Counted from the stretch's first letter, positions 24,222-36,354 are shown. The stretch is 64,000 nucleotides of DNA from Pelobates cultripes (GCA_933207985.1 OW240920.1:132869414-132933413), one strand, 5' to 3'. Notes: a model not told the origin generated them from the sequence alone. Numbers and translations are program-made.

Positions 24222-24655
24222 CCCCCCTTCCGAGCCCCAGGAGGGGCCTATTGCCCCCCCGGCCCCCACTCCTGAGTGGCGGGTGGGGGCCCTAAAGTAA
24301 AATGATGGGGGGGGACCTATTGTCCTCCCCCTGGCCCCTACACCTGAGCAGCGGGTGGGGGCCATAAAGTAAAATAATGGGGGGGACCTATTGTCCTCCC
24401 CCCCAGCCCCCACCCCTGAGCGGTGGGTGGGGGCCCTAAATTAGAATGAGGGGGGGACCTAATGTCCTCCCCCCTGGCCCCCACCCCTGGCGGTGGGAGG
24501 AGGCCCTAAAATACTAATAAGAGGCGACCTAATGTCCTCCCCCCAGCCCCCACCCCTGAGCGGTGGGTGGGGGCCCTAAATACTAATTAGGGGGGACGTA
24601 ATGTCCTCCCCCCTGGCCCCCACCCCTGAGTGGTGGGTGGGGGCCCTAAATAAAA
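24222..24655. repeat. About 80-bp G/C-rich tandem array
   Basis: Five to six units of GGTGGGTGGGGGCCCTAAA, AT-rich spacer, GGGGGGGACCTAATGTCCTC, CCCCCTGGCCCCCACCCCTG. Runs of five or more G alternate with runs of C. No coding content. Confidence 0.85.
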
Positions 24656-25056
24656 AAAATAACCCCCCTCCCCCGTGTGACTAGGGTTCCCCAAACCCCT
24701 AGTCACCCCTGACCCCCCCAAAATTAACCCCTACCCACCCCCCTCACCCTTAAAATAATGAGGGGGGACCATTTAACTAAGTACCTAAAAAATTATTATT
24801 TGTTATTTCTTATAAAAACTGTACACTGAGGGATTTTTTCCAATCATAATAAAGGCTGGTTTGTCGGCCGAAACGTTAATCTTTTCATGCTAATTTGAAT
24901 ACATCTTATTTTCCTCATTAAATCTATTGAGTGATCTCGTTGTTACTTTGCTGTATGTTTTATGCTGGGAAGCACTTTGGCTCTTTTTGACAAGGTTTTA
25001 ATTTATGGGGGAACAGTGCCAGAGAATTCAACGTTGTTTATATATGTAGAAATGTA
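24656..25056. other. No gene seen
   Basis: C-rich then AT-rich. CGGCCGAAACGTTAATC at about 24867 resembles retroelement 3' ends seen in fish and frogs but cannot be assigned. Confidence 0.35.
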
Positions 25057-25566
25057 TTAAAGGGACATTGTAGGCACCCAGACCATTTTAGCTAATTGAA
25101 GTGGACTGGGTGCACTGTCCCTTTTGCACTGTTTACATTGTAGCTCTAAAGTCTGCCTTCAGTGGCTGTCTACCAGACAGCCACTAGAGGGCTTCCTGAA
25201 TTGAAACAGACATTTGGTCCGGTATCTGACGCTGTCACGCTGGACAGCTCTGCATAAGGACCTCCAGCATCAGATTTTTCCCCATAGGAAGTCATTAATT
25301 CAATTCTTTCCTATGGGGAGGTCTAATGCGCGCACGGCAGTTACCGCACATGCGCATTAGACCCCGCTCATTGCGGGACAGAGGAGGGGGAGAAGCGTTG
25401 ACCCAGGGCCGAGGGAAATTGGAGCTGAGAAAAGGAAAGATAATAAAGGAATTTTAACCCTTTATTTACCAGAAAGGGAGGGGGGGCGCAAGGGAAGAGG
25501 AAGGCAGGGGGAGTGATCGTGCCAGTAATACAGCTTTGTATTCCTGGCACTACAGTATCCCTTTAA
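25057..25566. mobile_element. T2-like MITE, complete
   Basis: Left TTAAAGGGACATTGTAGGCA, right reverse complement TTAAAGGGATACTGTAGTGC, 510 bp. The interior has the GAAGTGGACTGGGTGCA box, the CTGACGCTGTCACGCTGGAC block and TTTCCTATGGGGA. Best-preserved reference for the other fragments here. Confidence 0.75.
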
Positions 25567-25704
25567 TAGTCCTGTATTTATATATATTTAATGTGCCAGT
25601 GTAAATATATCAATGAAGATTAACATCAACCTTTGATGTCAATTTAATTTTAAAAAGTCCCCTTTTTATTTTCAACATGTTTGCTTAAAAACATAAAGCC
25701 ACAG

Positions 25705-25765
25705 TTAAAGGGACTTGGTGCACATTGAAGTGGTCTTGGTGCACTTTCCCTGTCAGTTTATGTGG
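25705..25765. mobile_element. T2-like MITE terminal fragment
   Basis: TTAAAGGGACTTGGTGCACA then GAAGTGGTCTTGGTGCACTT: the left end of the same family only. Confidence 0.5.
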
Positions 25766-26870
25766 CGGAACCAACCTCGCCACAGGACATTAGAGAAGCC
25801 TGTTTGCTCGCCTCCTGCCGCTGGACTATGGCCCCATGTTAAAAACTGGTATTCTCCCCTGGAGAAAGGCTTGTTCGTGCCTTTCTGCCTGGGTGTTCGG
25901 TAGATTGAATCTACCGAACAAACAGACGAATGACCGACCACCTGGGAATGGAGTGTGCCGTCAATTGCCCGCCCAGAAGCTGCGGTTAACTGCAGCTTAA
26001 TTGATGAACGCTGGGTGGCGTTTGTTCGTTTGCTGAACACGTGGCAGCGGCCATTTTAAACTGCCGAGCGGCCAGCGGTGTTCAGCTCCAAATCTATGGA
26101 ACTCAAAACGGACACTATTTGCATGAACACCGCTGAGCCGCCGACCTTTCTTCTCCTGCAATTCATGCGAACGCCGTCCATTCGGTACTTTGACTTAGTG
26201 AACCATGCTACCCCAGATAGCTATGCCATGGAGAACATTTGTGTAACAATAGACAAGGTGAAAGACTTTGGCTCCATGGTGATTCGACTGTATGTATATG
26301 ATCTAAATGTACCAGTTTTATGCAATAGCTGCAAAATTATAGATTTTTGTGTAATTTTATGTCTTTTTGTCACCATGTGGGTAATGGAGTTTTGCCTCTG
26401 TCCTTGGAGATAATTGGAACACTTCCCAATTATCTCCAGGATAGAGAGGAGGGATTGTGATGTAATTGTGGGAGTGTTTAAAGGTGTATGTCCGTGCTTG
26501 GTCAGTGTATATTTTGTGTCCCAGTCTTCCATCTGGTCCCCGAGGGGAGTGTCCACCAGGTGGGAGACCTGCATAAAAGCCGGGCAGGTAGCCCCATTAA
26601 ACCAAATTCAGTTTGACCCTCAAAGCAAAGTGTTGTCTAGTTCTTGGGGGAATTTGATTGCATGATGTTACAGTTCGACTGCCAGGAATGTAAGCTGTTC
26701 GTATGGTTTTTCCTGTTCGGCTGTTTACAGCATTCGTGTGTTTTCTGTTCGGGAATTGGAGTATTCATGTGTTTGCAGTTCGGGAGATTGGTGCTTGCAG
26801 TAGCTGCTCATTTATCTGTAAGGGGAATATCGCCTAAACGGATTTTACCCCTTTTGTGCTGGGGGATCCA
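25766..26870. other. Unclassified moderately GC-rich repeat-like sequence
   Basis: CpG-containing, with several inverted motifs (GTAGATTGAATCTAC at 25899-25913, AACTGCAGCTTAA). Base composition differs from flanks, suggesting an inserted element. No domain in any frame. Confidence 0.35.
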
Positions 26871-27313
26871 TTACAGTTTAACCCTGCAATTGTAATTATT
26901 GCAGTTATTGATAAACTGCAATGATTACCTTGCAGGGTTAACTCCACCACTAGCTGCTGTCTACTAGACAGCCACTAGAGGCACTTACTGGCAGTTAGGT
27001 GACTTTTGGTCGCCTAACTGACGCTGGACGCTCTCATGCACTGCATGAGGACATCCAACATTACCTAAAACCCTATAAGAAAGCATTGGTACAATTCTTT
27101 CCTATGGGGTGGTCCTATTGCGAGCACGGCAGATGCCGCATATGCGCTTTAGGTCGCCCTTGTCGGCTGACATCCACAGAGGAGGAGCAAAGGTGGAGCA
27201 TGAACTAGTGTGGAGGGACATCAACGCTGGAATCATAGAAGTGACACTTTCATCACTATGATGGGGAGAGGGGCGGAATACTTTGTATTCGTAGTAATAA
27301 AGTTTCCCTTTAA
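26870..27313. mobile_element. T2-like MITE, left-truncated
   Basis: CTGACGCTGGACGCTCTCATG, TTTCCTATGGGG and the right end AGTTTCCCTTTAA align with 25057-25566; the left terminal repeat is replaced by a short GTTTAACCCTGCAATTG palindromic unit. Confidence 0.55.
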
Positions 27314-27843
27314 TATGTTTGTTTAATAAAGAAATAAAGTGTTTATTCGCTAAGTGAGTTGTTTTACAATCAGCAACCAAAAGACTAATAACACTCTCTT
27401 GGGAAGCACTTTCAATATAGACAAATACAAAGTTACATATTTTTTGAAGCCATGGTAAATTTGCAATTTTTGTGTTTTAGGAGTTTAATTCACTAAAACT
27501 CCAAATCAAGTATAAAGAAAAAATACAAACTTTCAGGTGTTTCCATAAAACTCCTAGCATAAATCGGAACACAGAAAAAAAACAACAGAGAATATCCTAA
27601 ATACATACGCTGCTTTTAGAGACTATCGGCTGTTTACTGACTGCAGGTACATGGAGAGCCTCCTCATATTGTATCAGTGAGCTAATTTTCTCTTCCATAA
27701 ATACACACAGACATTGCTGAGGTTTGAACTCAGGAACTCCTGTATACTAGACAGGAATGTTAACCAAATATATGAGAGCTCCATTTTCAGAGAGTTAACT
27801 GGTTAACACAGTATCAATAAAATAATTATTTATCCTGATTGAA
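27314..27843. other. No gene seen
   Basis: AT-rich, no recognised element. Confidence 0.45.
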
Positions 27844-27934
27844 CATGGCATCACTTATGGGTAAAGCTCCTCCACAGCTGTCAAGACAGGAATAATTAAT
27901 TAATTAATTAACCTACAAAATAAAAGCCCCATCC
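27844..27934. repeat. DIRS left inverted terminal repeat
   Basis: CATGGCATCACTTATGGGTA, AAGCTCCTCCACAGCTGTC, GACAGGAATAATTAATTAAT, AATAAAAGCCCCATCC. The reverse complement of 34600-34692 gives the same string with about ten differences. Confidence 0.88.
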
Positions 27935-28798
27935 CCCATTAGATCCTCAGTCTTTTTCCCTGTCCTAGTTGACCGGCAGGTATGGCTTATTCCCCTGTAT
28001 AATCTAATTTCTTTTAGGTCTCACCTACCATGTCTAACATGGTGCTACCAAGGGAGTCCAGCCTCTCTCCCCTGAAGGAACCAGTAAACCACCTGCCTAA
28101 GAAGGACTAACTGATTCAGGCTTTAGTGTCACAAACTGCAGTGGGGATACTTCATAAAGTGAAATCCCTGTGTACAGCGTGGAACTATCATTCTTCCTGG
28201 TAAGTGGGTGAGGTGGGCAGCCTTTTCTGGTAAGAACTTTTTATTATATTTTGTATTGTAGACAGTCTTGAGGCTCTTTGCCAACTCTTATCTTTTTGGA
28301 CCACTTTCTGCCTTTCTCTCAGTTTAGAAGAGAGTTCTCCCCAGCCACAACGAACATGCGGCTCTGAATTACTTTCAGTTCTAAGCTTGGAGCCGCCGAG
28401 ATTATGAATGTGCACATGCACCCAGGTTCTTCTGCGAACGTGCGGCTCTAGAGATGCCTTAAAGGCACAGGCACTGGCAAATGATCGTGGGAAATTTAAA
28501 ACATGAATTAGATTCCATTTGATAAAATAGGCTGCCTCAGTCTGTTATAAACATTTTTGTGAATCAGTTTGTGTTCTTCACAGATGCCCATATTGTGTTA
28601 AGCCCACCACTACTTCACAGTACCCCAATATCAGTGGGTCCTATATTAATTCCAACGTGGGAGACAAATCAAATAGTGCTAAATAAACTAAAATGTATTT
28701 AAAAAATCTGTTTGTAAGAGCACTGTTTATATAATAAAATGCAAACTTAATGTGATAGGTGCAGTTAAAAACAATGCAGTGTCAAAAATAAATATATA

Positions 28799-28938
28799 TT
28801 AACCCCTTAAGGACACATGATGGAAATATTCCATCATGATTCCCTTTTTATTCCCGAAGTTGTGTCCTTAACCCCTTAAGGACACATGACATGTCATGAT
28901 TCCCTTTTATTGCAGAAGTTTGGTCATTGAGGGGTTAA
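28799..28938. mobile_element. Two chained palindromic TTAA MITEs, copies 2 and 3
   Basis: 28799-28871 and 28868-28938 share one TTAA (28868-28871). Each starts TTAACCCCTTAAGGACACAT; the first ends GTTGTGTCCTTAA and has lost its outer GGGG, the second ends GAGGGGTTAA. Confidence 0.7.
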
Positions 28939-29884
28939 TTGTTTCGTTTTGACACTGAACTGTTCTAGGGTAGCTGATTGGATCGGCGGAACATGTCATT
29001 CTGAGTGACATCACGCTGCGTGTGATGTCATTGCCCTGTCTCCTGGAGTGGCGAGTGAAAGGTCAGAACTGGCAATTGAACCGAACAGTGCTCGGAGCTC
29101 TCAATCTGTGGGGGGGCTGTGAGTGTTATATTAAACCTCTCCTTGTTAATAAAAATTAGTGGAAGAAAGCTGCTGCCTGGTGGATTCCTTGTGAGATACT
29201 TACCCAAGTGATTTGTTTGGAACATCCATAGCCTGCGCACTGTTCCCCTGCTCCCTGTTTGTGTGTGTGTGTGTGTGTGTATATATTTATGTATAGGTTA
29301 TTATTGGTGGTTACAATATTTCACTATATTTTAATTTTTTCCTTACATATATTTTGAATGGAGCAACATTTGTAAGTGAATTCTAAGAACTTTGAAGTTG
29401 TTTGCACTATGTTTGATTCACGTTTGTGTTTACACTTAGCATTTTATTATATTTTTCACTTTACAAGGACGTGTGTGTATATTAATGTTTTGCGCTTTTG
29501 ATAATTTATTGTAACAATAGTGCAGTGTTTTTGTACTACCATAGTGCACTTTTATGAGTGGACTACTCATGAGAGATATTTAAAGTTACAGCACACCTTA
29601 ATTGTTTTATAAAATCTCAAGCAATAAAGGCAGAAATACAAAAATTACTACAACTGAAAGTCATAGAGGAAGTACCTCCACAAGAGACACCAAAAGTTCT
29701 ACTTCAGGGTACTGGCCTCGAAAGACCAAAAGAAGTGGATATTAATCATTGATCTAAAGAATCTGCATCCATTTACAGAAATAAGATCTTTCAAGATAAA
29801 ATTAGAGTGTAATGGTGTTATGGAGATATTCTCAGGCACCAGGTGTAGTGGTGTTTTGGAGACTATGACGATGCCTGATAGAAA

Positions 29885-30376
29885 GCAGTTCTTGGGGATT
29901 CCTTAATAAGAGATGTAGAGATGGACAACAGTGGTCTTGTGACATGTCTTCCCGGAGCTACTGCTCACAGAGACAGGAGACGTATCTGTAATATTGATAA
30001 GCAAGGAAAGCAGGAAGGTGAATTGGATGTACTTGTCCATCTAGGAACAAATGACTTGGCTTGCAATGAGGTTTCAGAGGTTAAGGAAGTTTTTAGTGTT
30101 TTTGCCAATGATATACGGCAGGTTGCTTCCAAACTGTCATTCTTTGAAGTTCTGCCTGTGCATAACACTTAGAACGACAGGCAAATGCGTATTAGGCACT
30201 TTAATTTGTGGCTTGGTGAATGGTGTCGGGAGCAAGGATTTGGCTTTATTTCTCATGGTAGCTCTGTTTGGAATGGAAATAAACTGTACAAAAAAGATGG
30301 TTTGCATCTTTCTCAAAAGGGAACAAATGTCATCAGTGAGCAGTCCAGAGGTTTTGCTAGGATGTATTTAAACTAG
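29885..30376 (+). pseudogene. CR1 ORF1: SGNH-type esterase domain
   Basis: One frame: VLGDSLIRDVEM (GDS block, catalytic Ser) at 29894, CLPGATAHR, VLVHLGTNDLA (GTND block) near 30030, KDGLHLSQKG (DxxH block with catalytic Asp and His) near 30294, ending RMYLN. A single in-frame TAG at about 30170 interrupts it. SGNH esterase domains in ORF1 are known for some CR1-group LINEs. Upstream there are stops, so the N-terminus is lost. Confidence 0.75.
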
Positions 30377-30469
30377 GAGGGGGGGCAAAAGGGTGATAAA
30401 ACATCAATCCAATTGCCCCCCAAACCAAGGACAGAAGTGGCCTGTAGCAAATGTGTTAAAAAATAAGCT

Positions 30470-32770
30470 GTCATGTCTACAAATGCTCGCAGTTTAGGGA
30501 ATAAGATCCATGAACTTGCGGCAATAATGGCAACTGATAATGTAGATTTAGTCGCTGTTACTGGGACGTAGCAATACCAGGGTACTCTTTATATAGAAAA
30601 GAGAGGGAAGGCAAGAAAGGGGAGGGGTGGCCCTGTATGTGAAGGATAGCATAAAAGTGAGGCAAACATAGAGTCCGTTTGGGTTACATTAGAATTTGGT
30701 AATCACACAGTAACTCGTGTAGGTGTGATTTATAGGCCCCCAGGACAAATTGAAGAGTTAGATAATCTACTAGTTGAGGAAATGGCTAAAATGACAATGA
30801 AGGGGGAAGTTATCATCATGGGTGACTTTAATCTTCCTGATGTAAATTGGAAAACAAAAATAACTGCATGTGCCAGGAGCACACACATTCTAAACTCCCT
30901 AGTGGGATTTTAGTTTCTAAAACAAGTCGTTGAGGTGCCAACTCGTAAAGAGGCCATACTAGATTTAGTGTTAACAAATGGAGATTTGGTATCAAATATT
31001 ACTGTAGGGGAAAGTTTAGGATCCAGTGATCATCAGTCAGTGTGGTTTAATATAAGAACAGTGACTGAGTCACACCACACAAAAACAAATTTTGGACATT
31101 AGAAAAACACTTTTTTTTTTTTTTTTGAAAATTAGAATATGTATAGAGCAGTCATTATCAGACTGGAGCAATTTAAATGGAGTCCAAAAGAAATGGGATT
31201 ATTTAAAAGTTGCACTGCTGTAGGCAACAGAAAATTGCATTAGGCTTTTCAGTAAAAGCAAAACAATTCAAGAAACCACTGTGGTACACCGCAGATGTGG
31301 CCAAAATAGTAAACACAAAGTTAGCATTTAGTAATTCTAAAAAAAATAAAATAAAAAAAACCATGGTGAGGAAGACAGAATGATCTATAAGATTAGGCAG
31401 AAAGAAGCTAAGCAAGTTTTAAGCGCTTACAAATCACACACAGAAGAGAAAATAGCACAGTCAGTAAAAAAAGGACAAAAGATTTTTTTTTTTTAGATAC
31501 ATAAATGAGAAAAGGAAAGTAAAACCAGGATTAGTTAGATTAAAAACAAAAGAAGGAAGGTATGTAGAAGAGGATAAAGGTCTAGCGGACTGCCTCAATT
31601 AATATTTTTGTTCAGTATTTACAGATGAAAATGAAGGAAAGGGACCTCAGTTAGGAAAAAGGATAAATGAGTCATTTATTGCATGTGAGTTTACCGAGGA
31701 AGAGGTTCTATTTCAACTGTCAAAAGTAAAGACAAATAGGTCAATGGGACCTGATGGAATACACCCAAAGTTATTAAGAGATTAGTGGTGTACTAGCAAG
31801 ACCATTAACAGATTTATTTAACCAATCATTCTTAACAGTAGTAGTCCCAGAAGATTGGAAGATAGCAAATGTGCCCATTCACAAGGAAGGGAGGAGTCCG
31901 GTAACTATAGGCCAGTAAGCCTTACTTCAGTAGTGGAGAAAGTAATGGAAACCATGTTAAAGGATAGGATTGTTGAACATCTAAAAATACATGGATTTCA
32001 AGATCAGAGACAACATGGGTTTACTTCAGGGAGATCATGCCAAACTAATCTTATTGATTTTTTTGATTGGGTAACTAAAATAGATCAGGGTGGTGCAGTA
32101 GACATTGCTTACCTAGATTTCAGTAAGGCTTTTGAGACTGTTGCACATAGAAAGCTTATAAATAAATTGCAATCTTTAAGTTTGGATTCCAATATTGTTG
32201 AATGGGTAAGGCAGTGGCTGAGTGAGAGGCAACAGAGGGTTGTAGTCAATGCAGTATATTCAAGGCTTGGGCTTGTCACCAGTGAGGTACCACAGGGATC
32301 TGTGCTTGGACCTATTCTTTTCAATATTTTAATTAGTGATATTGCAGAAGGTCTTGATGGTAAGGTATGTCTTTTTTGCTGTTGATACTAAGATATGTAA
32401 CAGGGTTGATGTTCCAGGAGGGATAAGCCAAATGGCAAATGATTTAGGTAAACCAAAAAAATGGTCAGTTGTGGCAACTGACATTTAATGTGGATAAGTG
32501 CAAGATAATGCATCTTGGACGTAAAAACCCAAGGGCAGAGTACAGAATATTTGATAGAGTCCTAACCTCAACATCTGAGGAAAGGGATTTAGGGGTGATT
32601 ATTTATGATGACTTAAAGGTAGGCAGACAATGTAATAGAGCAGCAGGAAATGCTAGCAGAATGCTTGGTTGTATAGGGAGAGGTATTAGCAGTAGAAAGA
32701 GGGAAGTGCTCATGCCATTGTACAGAACACTGGTGAGACCTCACTTGGAGTATTGTACGCAGTACTAGAG
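30470..32770 (+). pseudogene. CR1 ORF2: endonuclease and reverse transcriptase
   Basis: APE-type endonuclease motifs: STNARSLGNKIHEL (30477), VIYRPPGQ, IIMGDFNLPDVNW, GSSDHQSVWF (about 31025). Reverse transcriptase: [73 protein letters not shown]. The expected FADD catalytic motif is read as FAVD after a frameshift near 32370, so one catalytic Asp is lost. C-terminal part at 32469-32768: NVDKCKIMHLGRKN, ERDLGVIIYDDLK. Confidence 0.85.
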
Positions 32771-34454
32771 ACCGTATTTTCAGAAGGATATTGATACCTT
32801 AGAGAGGGTTCAGAGAAGGGCTACAAAACTGGTTCATGGATTGCGGGATAAAACTTACCAGGAAAGGTTAAAGGATCTGAACATGTATAGCTTGGAGGAA
32901 AGACGAGACAGGGGGATATGATAGAAACATTTAAATACATAAATGGAATCAACACAGTAAAGGAGGAGACCATATTTAAAAGAAGAAAAACTACCACAAC
33001 AAGAGAACATAGTCTTAAATTAGAGGGGCAAAGGTTTAAATAGAATATCAGGAAGTATTACTTTACTGAGAAGGTAGTGGATGCATGGAATAGCCTTCCA
33101 GCTGAAGTGGTAGAGGTTAACACAGTAAAGGAGTTTAAGCATGCGTGGGATAGGCATCAGGCTATCCTAACTATAAGATAAGGCTAGGGACTAATGAAAG
33201 TATTTAGAAAATTGGGCAGACTAGATGGGCTGACTGGTTCTTATCTGCAATCACATTCTATGTTTCTATGAATCAATCTCCAACATGAAACAGGCTATTA
33301 AACGAGACTGGCTGATTTCAGTGTAATTTCTAAATTCTGAGGTGTTTTTTAGAGCCTTTGTTCTGGAAAGGCATTTTCAATTCAGGGATCTTCCTTTCTG
33401 CTTGAGCCTTGCCCCAACAACCTTTTCCAAGGTTCAAGTTGATGTCATCAGTTCTCAAGAGACAGGAGATTCAGGTATTCCACTACTTAGATGATCTTCT
33501 GATAGTGGCTCAAGATCAGCTAACATCATGGAGGAACACACAAGTAGTGTTTGCAGTCCAAAAGAAACTTGGCTGTTAAATGAGAGAAAAGGCAGCTTAA
33601 CTCCATCAGACACTGATATTTCTGGGAGCAGTCAAAGACTCGTCAGTAGCAACAATTTCTGTCAGTGGGCAGACCAAACAGGATTCAGAAAAAAACTCAT
33701 AAGATATTGTCAATCAACTTTGTAACCGCAAGAACATATGAGTTTCTTATGATCCCTCGCATAAACTACTGGCTTAGTACTATGGGCTAATTGGCATGTC
33801 AGACCTACAGACACAATTTCTAAAACAAATCAACAAGAATAAGCAAGACTGGGACCAATTTATTGTCATCCAAAATGAACTCAAACTTTGTTAAAGAAGT
33901 TGGTTCCAGAATTAGTACCTAGGCCTGTTACTTCAACAACCTGAAGGAGCAAGATCAATCTCTCTCTACCAGAACATTCTGGAGCAGTTTTTAAAGCACA
34001 TATGCCATTCTAATACCACTTACAGAACAAGTGGGTATTGATAAAAACCAACAGGTCAATAGCATTGTCCCTTAACCATCAAGGAGGAACAAAGAGTAAG
34101 AATTTGCTGGTCTTGAAGTCCATGACGAGGGAAACATTTTAACCTCTATAGGAAATTAGCTTATTTCTAAAAAGCCTACATAGTCCAAGGCAAAGCTGCT
34201 CACACCAAGGTAAAGGTTCACTCTGCAAGGTGTTTAGGTACTTCCTGGGCTTCCATGGCAGAGCGGTCTACAGAAATTATATGTACGGCAGTTTCTTGGT
34301 CATCCCACTGCACCTTTATCAAGCATTACTATCTTGATTTGGCTTCTACTTCATCGCATCTTGGAAGAAGTGTTTTAGCGTATGTTGTATTAAGCAAATA
34401 AAATTGAGTTCTTTAATTTTATTTTTTTTCCCACCTTCTTTGAGCTTGGCTATT

Positions 34455-34560
34455 ATCCATATGTGATGCTGCCATGTTTAACCAGGAAAAAAGAATACTT
34501 ACCATAATTTTCTTTTCATGGCTAAGTTACATGGTAACATCACACCCTCCCTTCTAGTTA
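34455..34560. repeat. DIRS internal complementary region (probable)
   Basis: ATGTGATGCTGCCATGTTT at 34461-34479 reads as the complement of the extreme left end (AACATGGCATCACTTA). A second CATGG/TAACATCAC motif follows at 34528-34546. Circle-junction complementarity of this kind lies just inside the right repeat in DIRS elements. Confidence 0.65.
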
Positions 34561-34599
34561 TCTTCTAGTCTAGCTTCATAAAAGATTGGGGATCCCAGT

Positions 34600-34692
34600 G
34601 GATGGGGCTTTTATTGAGTAGGTTAATTAATCAATGAATTATTCCTGTCCTGACCGTTGGAGAGGAGCTTTTGCCATAAGTAATGCTGCCAT
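34600..34692. repeat. DIRS right inverted terminal repeat
   Basis: GGATGGGGCTTTTATTGAGT, GGTTAATTAATCAATGAATT, ATTCCTGTCCTGACCGTTGG, AGAGGAGCTTTTGCCATAAG, TAATGCTGCCAT: complement of the left repeat. Confidence 0.88.
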
Positions 34693-35308
34693 ACATGAAC
34701 TTATAATAACAAAATGGCATATTTATAAAGGGGAGGGGAAGACAATAATTAACACACAACCTCTCTCCTGTCTGCAGAATTGGCAATATGCAGATATACC
34801 TGGATATGCACATTGACAAGCCTAGCTTTTCAGGTAGTCGATATAGCTGTTGCTACCAACAGGGGGTGCTCTACAGGCTATCCGCATAGTTGGCAGCAAG
34901 CATGAGCAGGACAAGAGCGCACACAAAATAATTAACAATACACCTACATAGCACAGCATGCACCTATAATGGGCACAGGGTGACTTACATATAGGTATAG
35001 TCCGGAGTCCTACATAAAGTTCATCTGAAACTCCTGGTGATTTTGTGACTACCGTCACAATATAGAATGGCAGAAACTGGTAACTAATTGTGATTTAGAA
35101 AAAAAAACAAGAGTTGATAAAGTGTTGAATATCTCACAAGCAGCACACTTGAAAATGTAAGCAATTGCCTTTACATCGATATGTGCAGTCTGAGTAAGTG
35201 TGACATGCTTTATTAACAAGTGCAAGTCATCAAGCCCTCTGTGTTTGGGTCTAGTTAACATATTAGATATTTGAAGTGCAGATTAAGCTGTATAGGGGTG
35301 TTTAATAG
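34693..35308. other. No gene seen
   Basis: Moderate composition, no recognised element. Confidence 0.4.
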
Positions 35309-35388
35309 TTAACCCCTTAAGGACACATGACGGAAATATTCCGTCATGATTCCCTTTTATTCCAGAAGTTGTGTCCTTAAGGGGTTAA
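35309..35388. mobile_element. 80-bp palindromic TTAA-flanked MITE, copy 4
   Basis: TTAACCCCTTAAGGACACAT through CCTTAAGGGGTTAA, with a central GACGGAAATATTCCGTC palindrome; the most intact copy in the window. Confidence 0.8.
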
Positions 35389-35639
35389 AGTAATACTCTA
35401 CTTACATGGTTTCTATTCTCTGCCACACTGCAAAAAAAGACCAAAGTGCCTCATTTACCATTTGAGTGGAATATGAATGGACCGATACCTGCTGGCATTA
35501 CAGGTGTAAATACCACTAATGAAAGTAGATATGTATCGATGCATTCAAGTTATTAATTTTTTAACTGACAAAACTATTACTTGTCTTCTATTTCCACCTA
35601 CGTAACTACTGATGGAGCTATAGATTAGAAAATAAATCT

Positions 35640-35830
35640 GATTAACAATCTTTTTCCTCATATCAATTCTGAACTTTCACTTTATGAAGTGCCATGCCCA
35701 TAAGATGCCCTAATTTGTTTTGTTGTAGAAAAGGGTATACAAACTATTTGTGCTTTATTGTAAAATGAATGGAAAAATGTTTACAAGTTACGCCAAATAT
35801 GTGAATTTCTCAGCTGAAAGTATGTATGTA
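35640..35830. repeat. Diverged local duplication, copy 1
   Basis: CTGAACTTTCACTTTATGAA, CATGCCCATAAGATGCCCTA and GTGAATTTCTCAGCTGAAAG align with 36355-36525 in the same order and strand. Confidence 0.65.
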
Positions 35831-36354
35831 GTGGGGGGCGGAGGTTACAATTACCATAATTTCATTTTTGTTCATTGAAACCCTAATCCCATGGAATTCT
35901 CCAACTGACTTTATTTCCAGATTTACACATGAACTACACTGAAATAGTGTTGACCAACAGTGGATGCTGTGTGTTAATTTCATCCTTTTCTAATTAGAAT
36001 CTGTCAGTGGAAGACACTCAGGAGCCAAAGAGCTATAGACACAATGGGGAGATTATAAAAGTGGTTTGAAATGTTAATATTTTTAAGTTCTTATTTATTA
36101 TATTTTCTAAAATTGCAGTAAAGTGTTCATATTACCCTGCCTAAATTTTGCAATGTTGTCTTTTTGAAGAAAAATTGGCAAAGTTATAGAAAGACTGATA
36201 AATCTGTTGCATTGATGTGACAACTTAATTCCAAAATTATTAGGTTGCAAAAGATGCAACACACAAAAAAATATGAACACAATATTTCAAAGGGAAAAAT
36301 TTAATGTGTATTGTCTAATACTTTAAATTGAGAAAAGTAAGAAAATAAAAAACT

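Larger units (their letters stand above)
29810..33270 (+). mobile_element. CR1-type LINE, near full length, inactivated
   Basis: Inserted in the DIRS reverse transcriptase, same strand. ORF1 (29885-30376) and ORF2 (about 30470-32770) are followed by a 3' UTR ending TTCTATGTTTCTATGAA, the CR1-like end. Clean borders: DIRS coding reads AAATTAGAG up to 29809 and resumes GAATCAATCTCC at 33270. Frameshifts and stops throughout. Confidence 0.85.
27844..34692 (+). mobile_element. DIRS1-like tyrosine-recombinase retrotransposon, degenerate, split by CR1
   Basis: Inverted terminal repeats at 27844-27934 and 34600-34692, an internal complementary region near 34455-34560, and decayed pol pieces in order: reverse transcriptase start (29640-29809: EEVPPQETPK, then WILIIDLKNLHPF after a frameshift), reverse transcriptase rest (33271-33600, with YLDDLL in one frame near 33482), RNase H (about 33780-34120, with HQGGTKSKNL) and the tail of the recombinase (about 34250-34390: AERSTEIICTAVSWSS, FIKHYYLDLAS). 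DIRS elements carry exactly these features (family knowledge). The 3.46-kb CR1 at 29810-33270 interrupts the RT. All frames are broken. Confidence 0.85.
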
